In this document: in pieces, positions 7,066-13,814 of the stretch | Layout of the letters: each line of letters starts with the position of its first letter | Position numbering within the stretch: position 1 is the stretch's first letter | Source of the DNA: a virus | Length of the DNA stretch: 43,630 nt | Virus record (IMG/VR): IMGVR_UViG_3300025141_016909 | Coordinates: 1-43,630 of that record | Reading direction: 5' to 3' (one strand) | Program-made: the position numbers and the translations under genes | The notes under the pieces: generated by a model | Database searches by the model: none | Told to the model about the DNA's origin: nothing | What the model saw: only the letters and a program-made list of their open reading frames with translations

Positions 7066-8238
7066 TTGACACTAGATCCAGAAAAACTTAAGCCTATTAT
7101 AGCAGAAGAGCTTTCCGCTATTATTGCGGAGAGAGCAGCTACGCTTTTAAAACTAGCTGATGATCTTCTTAGATTTGGTGCCGATGACGCGGCAAAAGCG
7201 GCAACTAAATTAGCAGATGATGTTGGTAAAACCGGAAAGTCTGTTAGCGCTTTACGTAAGAGCTCCAATCCTGCTGAGAGAGAATTAGGAAGAAGATATC
7301 AAAGCTTATCTAGACAAAGAGCTAAGCTTAGCAAAGGTTCTGGTGGAGCTTCCGGTAGAGCTACAGCTAAAGGCGCACAAACACTGGGCCAGTCCGGACT
7401 GGATGATCTTAAGAATTTGATTGATAAGGGTGCTACTGGAAGTGTTAGGCTTCCTGCAGCTAGCGGAAGAGAAGCTATAACAGTCACAGTTACTCGTGAA
7501 GGCGGAAAATCAGCTGTTCGATCTGCAGATGATGTTGCAGCACAAGGCATGGACGATGTTGCTGGTCTTTTAGGGCAAGCAGAAGCTGCGGCTGCCAAAG
7601 GTGATTCTAACAAAGTAATAGAGATTTTTAAGCAGCTGGATTCTGCTTTGGAAAAGCTTCCAGGTGTAGGTAAACTCTATGCTACAAGACTTGGAAAAGC
7701 ATATGCAGTCGGAGATGTTTCTTCTAGAGTCGTCACAGCTGCAGTTGATGATGAAAGCTGGTCAGTCCCCCAGTGGTTAGTAAAAACCCTGGGTGCACTG
7801 GTTGTAGGGGGAGCATTAGCAGGAACACTTTATTTCACTGCATCAGATAGTGATGAAGTTGATATTTCAAACATGGGCCAAGAGGAAGTAAACCTTGGTC
7901 GAAAAGGAACGGATATCACCAGTAAAATGAAAGCTTCTGGCATTTTCCAACCAGGAAATATTTACATTCTTTCTAAACCTTCAAGGGCTGCTGGAAAAGA
8001 TTCCAAGTATCGAGGGAAAGTTGTAATATCAAAATATAAAGGATCTACAGCTAAGCCGGAAAACTTAGTTGCTAGATTCATAAGCGACCCTGGCGGATTT
8101 ACCTGGAGTTTTGTTGAGATAAGAGGGAATGATGAGCTAGACCCGGTTACATTTAAAACCCTTTATCGTAAGTCCGGTGATCCTAACTGGAAAAATAAAC
8201 TTAAAGCTACACATTCTAAGCTAAAAAGTATTTTGTAG
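7066..8238 (+). CDS. helix-bearing protein with central membrane segment
   Basis: The gene uses a TTG start behind TAGGAG. The 390-residue product opens with MTLDPEKLKPIIAEELSAII, then AE. An Ala/Ser/Arg-rich helical region of about 100 residues and a middle domain (110-235) follow. A hydrophobic segment, LVKTLGALVVGGALAGTLYF (about 245-265), comes before a short acidic linker and a C-terminal beta-rich domain (about 295-390) with YRGKVVISKYKG and FTWSFVEIRG. Layout and size parallel the product at 5117, suggesting related roles. A structural or ejection role is inferred only. Confidence 0.62.
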   Translation: MTLDPEKLKPIIAEELSAIIAERAATLLKLADDLLRFGADDAAKAATKLADDVGKTGKSVSALRKSSNPAERELGRRYQSLSRQRAKLSKGSGGASGRATAKGAQTLGQSGLDDLKNLIDKGATGSVRLPAASGREAITVTVTREGGKSAVRSADDVAAQGMDDVAGLLGQAEAAAAKGDSNKVIEIFKQLDSALEKLPGVGKLYATRLGKAYAVGDVSSRVVTAAVDDESWSVPQWLVKTLGALVVGGALAGTLYFTASDSDEVDISNMGQEEVNLGRKGTDITSKMKASGIFQPGNIYILSKPSRAAGKDSKYRGKVVISKYKGSTAKPENLVARFISDPGGFTWSFVEIRGNDELDPVTFKTLYRKSGDPNWKNKLKATHSKLKSIL

Positions 8239-8246
8239 GATACAAT

Positions 8247-9368
8247 ATGAACAAGATCATAGATGTAGAATCTTTAAATTCTGTAATCACAGAGGTTATA
8301 TCTGAGCAGAAAAAGGGACAGGATAAAAAACAGGCCTGGAATGACATAAAAAGTAATGTCTGGAATAATTTAGAGAAAATTAGAAGCGGAGAAGCTTCTT
8401 CAAAAGTAATGTCTGATTTAGATGCGCTGACAACTGCTACTTGGCAGGTGAGCGGATTTAATAATAAGGATCTGGCCGGGCGCGGGGCATATTACATTGC
8501 AGAACTTATTAACTCTGGATTTTCTAAACTTAAACAGATAGCCGCAAAACCTGAGAAATCTGAACCTGACGAGGACGGAACCGTAACAATTCAGGGTAAG
8601 GGAGTCTTCCAAAAAGCAGTGAGAGATATTTTTGATGCTTTTAGACTGAAGAAGTATGCTACAGGCGCAATTTATTTCTTAAGCTGGATTGCTTTTGGTC
8701 CTGCAGCAGCATTTTTTGGTAAGATTGCACCGAGAGTTTTTGGTGCAGTGCACGTGGCAACCAAAGCTGCACCTCCTATAGGTAAGGTTGCAAAGGCTCT
8801 CAATATATCAAAAGGTGCAACTTATAAACTTACTAAGCGTCAAATGGCGGCAGGTATAGGGGCGTCGATGGTTGCGCCGGGACTTGCAGCAGATACCGCT
8901 GTCGGAGCAGAAAAAGTAGTTTCCGAACAAGATAATCCCTTTGAGAGTGAAAAGGTAGCTGATGATTACGGCTTATCTATGAAAAATGCACCCGGATGGG
9001 ATGCTGGCGGGGTCGTTAACTTTATGCAGGATATGTTTGGTGTCACCGGTGCACTAGATGCTTTCATGGAGTCTTTTGACAGCGACGCGCTGATTGCTCA
9101 AAAGAAATTAGGTAATGCGCTTTACTTGATATTCATCCGAGACGATGTAAAGACAGAAGCCGATGCTTATGATAAAGTAATTGAGCTTTTTAAAGGCTTA
9201 TCGGAAAACATCAAAGTACCTAGCAAGCCCTTAGTAAAACCTGAAAGTAAACAACAACCTTCGGGTGAAGCTTTAGCTAGTGCAGAAGAAGATATCTTCG
9301 CTGAAGAGGAATATGATGAAGATGATATTCCAGGCGGAGAAGGTGAGCTGCTAGCAGTTTTTGAATAA
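8247..9368 (+). CDS. helix-like N-terminus, hydrophobic middle, acidic tail
   Basis: The protein has 373 residues. The N-terminus (VESLNSVITEVISEQ, residues 7-21) is a diverged copy of the shared helix and ends in Ile-Ser-Glu. A globular region follows to about residue 125, then hydrophobic stretches around residues 138-160 (YFLSWIAFGPAAAFFG) and 200-217 (AAGIGASMVAPGLAADTA). The tail is strongly acidic. It is the third consecutive large protein with this plan and lies 8 nt after its neighbour. It is probably membrane-interacting; no family is recognised. Confidence 0.58.
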   Translation: MNKIIDVESLNSVITEVISEQKKGQDKKQAWNDIKSNVWNNLEKIRSGEASSKVMSDLDALTTATWQVSGFNNKDLAGRGAYYIAELINSGFSKLKQIAAKPEKSEPDEDGTVTIQGKGVFQKAVRDIFDAFRLKKYATGAIYFLSWIAFGPAAAFFGKIAPRVFGAVHVATKAAPPIGKVAKALNISKGATYKLTKRQMAAGIGASMVAPGLAADTAVGAEKVVSEQDNPFESEKVADDYGLSMKNAPGWDAGGVVNFMQDMFGVTGALDAFMESFDSDALIAQKKLGNALYLIFIRDDVKTEADAYDKVIELFKGLSENIKVPSKPLVKPESKQQPSGEALASAEEDIFAEEEYDEDDIPGGEGELLAVFE

Positions 9369-9617
9369 TTGAAAAAGATCTACTACAGTAGTTTCGCAGT
9401 AGGTAATCTAATAAAATTCAGAGACGAAGAATCAGAAAAACTAGGTTTGATTATTGCTCGGCCAGTAGGTCGTCCCGGAAGATATCTTTTTGAGGATGAT
9501 CGGGGATCCGGATTTCATTTCGTTAAGGATGATGAATATCTTACTCTCTCTGTACCCGTACTGTACAGATATCAGAGATACAATATTCCTATAAGATCTA
9601 TAATATTAGATGAATGA
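9369..9617 (+). CDS. small conserved-type hypothetical protein
   Basis: A TTG start immediately follows the upstream stop codon (TAATTG). The 82-residue product is beta-rich, with SFAVGNLIKFRDEESEKLGL, then IIARPVGRPGRYLFEDDRG. The layout resembles small SH3-like barrel proteins of marine phages of similar length. The role is unknown. The TTG is the only start that gives a full-length product, and translation probably depends on coupling to the upstream gene. Confidence 0.55.
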   Translation: MKKIYYSSFAVGNLIKFRDEESEKLGLIIARPVGRPGRYLFEDDRGSGFHFVKDDEYLTLSVPVLYRYQRYNIPIRSIILDE

Positions 9618-9629
9618 GAATGAATAGGT

Positions 9630-9662
9630 TATATAAGTAACTCTGTACTCTCTCTATATAAG
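9630..9662 (+). promoter_or_regulatory. tandem TATATAAG elements in an intergenic gap
   Basis: TATATAAG occurs twice, at 9630-9637 and 9655-9662, spaced by 25 nt in the 73-nt gap before the gene at 9691. The octamers resemble late-type or -10 promoter elements. GGTTAT (9628-9633) and ATAACC (9665-9670) are also inverted around the pair. A promoter is plausible; the exact form is not resolved. Confidence 0.35.
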
Positions 9663-9690
9663 AAATAACCAGAAGAGCGAAAAGTGTTTA

Positions 9691-9975
9691 ATGAAAAATA
9701 AAAATTCTCGTAAAAACCAGAAAAAGTCTGAGAAGAAAAGACTGAAAAGAGCAGATAAGTCTAAGCAAAAAAGACTGTCTGGGGAAAAGCAAAGAATCGA
9801 ATCTCAGAAGCATTTAGATCGACTTTCGAATTTACTTGCCATGCTACCTAAAGAATGCAATTTCTGCGCAGAGCCTTTTGATCAAGAAAAACCGGGAGCC
9901 ATTGATGAATGGCAGGCAAATTTTGAAGGTTCTAGGGTTTTATATCGCTGTCCAGAGTGCAGCAACAATATGTAA
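9691..9975 (+). CDS. zinc-ribbon protein with basic N-terminus
   Basis: The protein has 94 residues. Residues 1-45 are highly basic and helical (many Lys/Arg). The C-terminal half has two CxxC pairs, CNFC and CPEC, about 29 residues apart, typical of a zinc ribbon. The stretch AMLPKECNFCAEPFD resembles short zinc-ribbon proteins common in T4-like marine phages. It may bind nucleic acid, judging by its charge, but no function is established. Confidence 0.65.
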   Translation: MKNKNSRKNQKKSEKKRLKRADKSKQKRLSGEKQRIESQKHLDRLSNLLAMLPKECNFCAEPFDQEKPGAIDEWQANFEGSRVLYRCPECSNNM

Positions 9976-9982
9976 GTTTTTA

Positions 9983-10010
9983 TTTCCTGTGTTAAAATAG
10001 AAACAGGAGA
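9983..10010 (+). promoter_or_regulatory. hairpin covering the ribosome binding site of the M23 peptidase gene
   Basis: TTTCCTGT (9983-9990) can pair with ACAGGAGA (10003-10010), giving 8 bp including one U-G pair, around a 12-nt loop. The right arm is the Shine-Dalgarno AGGAGA of the gene starting at 10017, so the folded RNA would hide the ribosome binding site. Control of the T4 lysozyme gene by an RBS hairpin in early transcripts is a known precedent. Confidence 0.45.
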
Positions 10011-10016
10011 AATAAG

Positions 10017-10619
10017 ATGAATAAATTAGCTGCCTATATGAAAATGATGGGTTTTTTCTGGCTCCTTTTTCATGGAATCGACTACGCAAATCATAATTTT
10101 GTTCCTCAAATTCAACAATTTAATAAAAAGTATAAGAGGAAACCGGTTCCAATTGTGAAGTCCGAGATTGCTAAAAGAAAAGGCTTAGTCCGATATGATA
10201 TTGTAACCTCTAATTGGGGCTGGAGAAATGATCCGTTTACCTTTGGTACCCGATTCCATCGAGGCATTGATTTTGCAGGACGATATGGCGCCGGAATTCC
10301 TGCTATAGCCTCAGGCCAGGTTGTTAAAATCTCTAAGGGTTATCGAGGGTGCGGACACTACGTAGTAGTTAAGATTAACGAAGATATTTTTAACAAGTAT
10401 TGCCACATGAGTAATATTTATGTAAAGCGCGGCGATAGTATTGAAAAAGGAGACTTAGTTGGATCTGTAGGATCCACCGGGCGCAGCACTGGACCACATC
10501 TTCACTTCGAAGTTACTGATTCTAGTGGAGTCCAATTAGACCCTAGGGACTTTTTTGATAGCAATCACCTAAGTCGCAATCATGATCATTATCACACAGA
10601 CCACACAGGGGGAAACTAA
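10017..10619 (+). CDS. M23-family (LytM/LAS) peptidoglycan endopeptidase
   Basis: The protein has 200 residues. The N-terminus carries a short hydrophobic stretch (MKMMGFFWLLFHGIDYA, about residues 8-24), a weak signal or anchor. The peptidase domain spans about residues 65-182. It has the zinc ligands His81 and Asp85 (HRGIDF), and the catalytic and zinc-binding HLH at 161-163 inside the classic STGRSTGPHLHFEV. All key M23 residues are present, so it should cleave peptide cross-links of peptidoglycan. It may serve in lysis or cell entry. It is followed without a gap by a 43-residue membrane peptide. Confidence 0.9.
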   Translation: MNKLAAYMKMMGFFWLLFHGIDYANHNFVPQIQQFNKKYKRKPVPIVKSEIAKRKGLVRYDIVTSNWGWRNDPFTFGTRFHRGIDFAGRYGAGIPAIASGQVVKISKGYRGCGHYVVVKINEDIFNKYCHMSNIYVKRGDSIEKGDLVGSVGSTGRSTGPHLHFEVTDSSGVQLDPRDFFDSNHLSRNHDHYHTDHTGGN

Positions 10620-10751
10620 ATGTCTATCAATCCTAAGAGAATGGCAGAGCAGCTAAACAAAGCAGAAAGTAAGCTTGAAAAAGTATCTTATATTGCCATT
10701 GTGGCTGCCGCGATTTCAATAATAAATTTAGTTATTCTAGTAATCATCTAA
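10620..10751 (+). CDS. 43-residue single-pass membrane peptide
   Basis: The ATG directly follows the peptidase stop codon. The peptide has a charged N-terminal half (MSINPKRMAEQLNKAESKLE) and a hydrophobic C-terminal helix (IAIVAAAISIINLVILVII). The upstream GGGGG stretch at 10608-10612 offers a ribosome site. Its place after an M23 peptidase suggests a lysis helper such as a small holin or spanin component, but size and hydrophobicity alone do not prove it. Confidence 0.55.
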   Translation: MSINPKRMAEQLNKAESKLEKVSYIAIVAAAISIINLVILVII

Positions 10752-10760
10752 GGGTAAATT

Positions 10761-10812
10761 CTCACCTGATTTAGATACTTATTAAAGAGTTTTCTACAGC
10801 TAATCAGGAGAG
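10761..10812 (+). promoter_or_regulatory. long-range hairpin covering the ribosome binding site at 10817
   Basis: CTC-A-CCTGAT-T-TAG (10761-10774) can pair with CTA-ATCAGG-A-GAG (10800-10812). This gives 12 bp with one bulged T and one A-A mismatch. The right arm is the AGGAGAG Shine-Dalgarno of the TTG-start gene at 10817. The 25-nt loop is A+T-rich. Folding would block initiation. Confidence 0.45.
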
Positions 10813-10816
10813 TAAA

Positions 10817-11269
10817 TTGGCAACCAACGATCAAATTTTAAAAGCTATTGCATCCATTAATGAGAAGCTAGCTAGTGCTAAAGTTTTAAATGGCGGATTT
10901 GATAAGCTTGCGATCGACGTTCAGAATGCCAATTCTAGTATTCAATCTCTTCATGAATCTGTTGATGAACTAAAAGAGATAATAAATGATCCTGAAAAAG
11001 GTATTATTTCGCGAGTAAGAGACTTAGAAGCAGAATCTAATAGAAGATTACAGTTTGTTGAAAAAGCAGAACAAAAGATAGGTGTTCTAGAAGACTTTGC
11101 CGCATGGCAAAAAGAAGCCTCCAAAAAGATAGATGCAATAGATCAGCATAATATTGATCTAGATAGATTAAAAATCTGGCAATCTAATGTTTCAAGGCTC
11201 CAGTGGCTATTCGGTAGTACACTTTTTGCTTTAGTTGTTAATATGTTATGGAAGATGATGCTATCTTAA
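10817..11269 (+). CDS. coiled-coil protein with C-terminal membrane anchor
   Basis: The gene has a TTG start behind AGGAGAG. The 150-residue product is almost entirely a predicted coiled coil (residues 5-125, with heptads such as VQNANSSIQSLHESVDELKE). A C-terminal membrane helix follows (WLFGSTLFALVVNMLW). The topology resembles phage haemolysin XhlA-type or other tail-anchored lysis accessory proteins. It sits after the M23 peptidase and the membrane peptide, so a lysis or envelope role is reasonable. No signature motif confirms it. Confidence 0.6.
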   Translation: MATNDQILKAIASINEKLASAKVLNGGFDKLAIDVQNANSSIQSLHESVDELKEIINDPEKGIISRVRDLEAESNRRLQFVEKAEQKIGVLEDFAAWQKEASKKIDAIDQHNIDLDRLKIWQSNVSRLQWLFGSTLFALVVNMLWKMMLS

Positions 11270-11288
11270 AAGATATCTAAGTTTAACT

Positions 11289-12461
11289 ATGAGCACGTTT
11301 AGAAAACACAAATCTATAGCAGATCGATCAGCCACCGATCGATCGCGCCACAAGCAAAAAATTGAAAAAGCTCTTAAAGAAGGTATTCGAAATATCGTTG
11401 CCGAAGAGTCTATTATCGGACAAGACGGTAAGAAAAAAGTTAGGATTCCTGTCAAGGGAATTAAAGAATACCAGTTTATCTACGGAGACAACTCTAAAAA
11501 GGTTGGTTCTGCTTCGGGCAAAGACATTCACAGGGGTCAGAAGATTGCTGAGGATAAGGATGACAAGAAATCCGGTAATAAGCCAGGGGATAAACCAGGT
11601 GAGGAGTTCTATGATGTAGAGATTACATTAGAGGAGCTCGCAGAATACCTTTTCAGTGACCTTGAGCTTCCTGACTTAGATAAGAAGAAATTTAAGTTCT
11701 TGTCTTCCGACACATTTAGAAGAAAAGGTGTTCGAACAAAAGGTATTCGCCCTCGCTTATCTAAGAAAGAAACTCTCAAGCAGAAGATCCGTCGAAAGAA
11801 GATGTCTAAAAAAGCAGGGTCCTTCATCGAAGAAGAAGATGAAAGATTTCCCTTTCATGAAGATGATCTTCGATACAAGCATTTTAAAGTAAAAGAAACA
11901 GAGATCTCATCTGCAGCAATATTCTTTATCATGGATGTATCCGGGTCTATGAGCACTGCTAAAAAGTATATTGCGCGTAGTTTCTTCTTTCTTCTCTACC
12001 AATTTTTACGTCACAAATACGATAATGTCGAAGTTGTGTTTATTGCTCATACTACCACGGCAAAAGAAGTAAGTGAGAAAGACTTCTTTAGTCTTGCGCC
12101 TTCAGGCGGGACATTTATTTCTCCCGCCCTAGATCTTGCAATGGAAATAGTTGAAAAAAGATACCATCCAAGCAACTGGAACATATACGCCTTTCATTGC
12201 TCTGATGGTGATAACTGGGCAGAAGACGAAGAAAAAGCATATACAGTTTCACAAAAGCTCAAGGCAATATCGCAGCTTTATGCTTTCTGTGAAATCGATC
12301 CAAGTAATGAATCAGCTCAGTGGCGTCAAAATTCTAATAATTCCAGAATGTGGGATGTTTATCAACCCCTGGCAGACAAAACCTTTAAGACCATAAAAAT
12401 GATCAATGCTAAAGAGATTTGGCCTTCATTTAAGAAACTTTTTGGTGGGAGAACTCAATAA
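11289..12461 (+). CDS. yhbH: YhbH/YeaH-family protein (DUF444, von Willebrand A domain)
   Basis: The protein has 390 residues, close to Bacillus YhbH. The N-terminus (STFRKHKSIADRSATDRSRH) and VRIPVKGIKEYQFIYG are hallmarks of the DUF444 family. A von Willebrand A domain occupies the C-terminal half, with the metal-binding DVSGS at 217-221, a GGTFISPAL loop and CSDGDN. In bacteria this protein works with the PrkA kinase and SpoVR in stationary-phase, stress or sporulation physiology; its biochemical role is unclear. The stop codon overlaps the SpoVR start by 1 nt (TAATG), and prkA follows, so the three-gene module is intact. Confidence 0.92.
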   Translation: MSTFRKHKSIADRSATDRSRHKQKIEKALKEGIRNIVAEESIIGQDGKKKVRIPVKGIKEYQFIYGDNSKKVGSASGKDIHRGQKIAEDKDDKKSGNKPGDKPGEEFYDVEITLEELAEYLFSDLELPDLDKKKFKFLSSDTFRRKGVRTKGIRPRLSKKETLKQKIRRKKMSKKAGSFIEEEDERFPFHEDDLRYKHFKVKETEISSAAIFFIMDVSGSMSTAKKYIARSFFFLLYQFLRHKYDNVEVVFIAHTTTAKEVSEKDFFSLAPSGGTFISPALDLAMEIVEKRYHPSNWNIYAFHCSDGDNWAEDEEKAYTVSQKLKAISQLYAFCEIDPSNESAQWRQNSNNSRMWDVYQPLADKTFKTIKMINAKEIWPSFKKLFGGRTQ

Positions 12462-13768
12462 TGGAGTGGACTTTTGACGATCTAGAAAAGTGGGACAAAA
12501 AAATTGTTAAACTAGCTAAGAAATATAATCTTGACTGGTACCCAATCGACTACGAAGTGTGTGACTATCACGACATGATCGGTTACATGTCGTACATCGG
12601 AATGCCCACACACTACCAGCATTGGTCGTACGGCAAGTCCTTTGAGCGAACACACACCATGTACAACCTCGGCATGGAGGGACTACCTTATGAGATGATC
12701 ATCAATAGTGATCCTTCAATATCTTATTTGATGTCCGAAAATCCTCTGGCTCTCCAGGTGCTTATCATGGCACATTGCGTTGGCCACTCCGACTTTTTTA
12801 AGAATAATCGGATGTTTAAGCACACCGATGCAGCTAATGTAATCGCAAGGTTTCATAATGCAGCAAAGAGGATTAAGAAATACTCTGATAATCCTCATAT
12901 CGGCGTAGATACTGTTGAAAAAGTAATAGATGCCTGCCACTCTTTGAAGTATCACAACTACCGTGAATTTGGAATCAATCGAAAATCACATCAGGAAATA
13001 AAGCAAGGCTATATTGATATTGCCAATTCTAGGCCTGAAGAACTTCCTGAAGATTTTGATATCAAAAAGATTCCACTAGAACCTGATTATGATATTCTAA
13101 ACTTCATTGCAATTCATTCCAGAAATTTGGAGTCCTGGGAAAGAGATATTGTCAATATCGTACGAGAAGAATCAATGTATTTCATGCCGCAGGCAATGAC
13201 AAAAATAATGAATGAAGGATGGGCATCATTTTGGCACTATAAAATAATGTCAGAACTTGATCTTCCGCAAGAGTTTCATCTATCTTTTCTTAAATTTCAC
13301 AATCAGGTTCTCCGCCCAATGGTGGGAAGAATTAATCCGTATCACCTAGGATTTACTATCTTCAAGTGGATCGAGAAAAATCGAGGTCTAGAAGAATGCT
13401 TTATAGCAAGAACCGCTCATAATGATGAGTCTTTTATTAGAACTTATCTCAATCAAGAGATTTGTGAAGAACTTAATCTTTTCTCTTATTCCAAGAAGAA
13501 GAAAGAGTGGACAATTGATGATATTTCTGATGATGATGGATGGAAACAGATCCGTGAGGATCTGATAAAAAACGTGGGTTTGAATACACTGCCAAATATT
13601 TATATCAAAGAGTTGAAGAAGGATCATACATTGGTTCTTGAACACGAACATGATGGTAGAGATCTAGATCTTGACTATGCACACAATGTATGTGAACATA
13701 TTTTAGATCTTTGGGGTGATGAATTTAAGTTCTTTACGATTATTGAAGATGATCCTTTCGAGATTTAA
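12461..13768 (+). CDS. spoVR: SpoVR-family protein (YcgB-like)
   Basis: The protein has 435 residues, slightly shorter than bacterial SpoVR/YcgB (about 470-510). The N-terminal family region is well kept: LDWYPIDYEVCDYHDMIGYM, then GMPTHYQHWSYGKSFE. A core with MAHCVGHSDFFKNN and MNEGWASFWHYKIM (conserved His/Glu) follows. SpoVR affects spore cortex formation in Bacillus and is linked to PrkA/YeaH in proteobacteria; its activity is unknown. The His/Glu clusters suggest metal binding. Translation is coupled to yhbH upstream; prkA begins 46 nt downstream. Confidence 0.92.
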   Translation: MEWTFDDLEKWDKKIVKLAKKYNLDWYPIDYEVCDYHDMIGYMSYIGMPTHYQHWSYGKSFERTHTMYNLGMEGLPYEMIINSDPSISYLMSENPLALQVLIMAHCVGHSDFFKNNRMFKHTDAANVIARFHNAAKRIKKYSDNPHIGVDTVEKVIDACHSLKYHNYREFGINRKSHQEIKQGYIDIANSRPEELPEDFDIKKIPLEPDYDILNFIAIHSRNLESWERDIVNIVREESMYFMPQAMTKIMNEGWASFWHYKIMSELDLPQEFHLSFLKFHNQVLRPMVGRINPYHLGFTIFKWIEKNRGLEECFIARTAHNDESFIRTYLNQEICEELNLFSYSKKKKEWTIDDISDDDGWKQIREDLIKNVGLNTLPNIYIKELKKDHTLVLEHEHDGRDLDLDYAHNVCEHILDLWGDEFKFFTIIEDDPFEI

Positions 13769-13814
13769 ACTCCTACTTATTAGTGTGTATTATTGAATGT
13801 GTGGAGCATCACGA

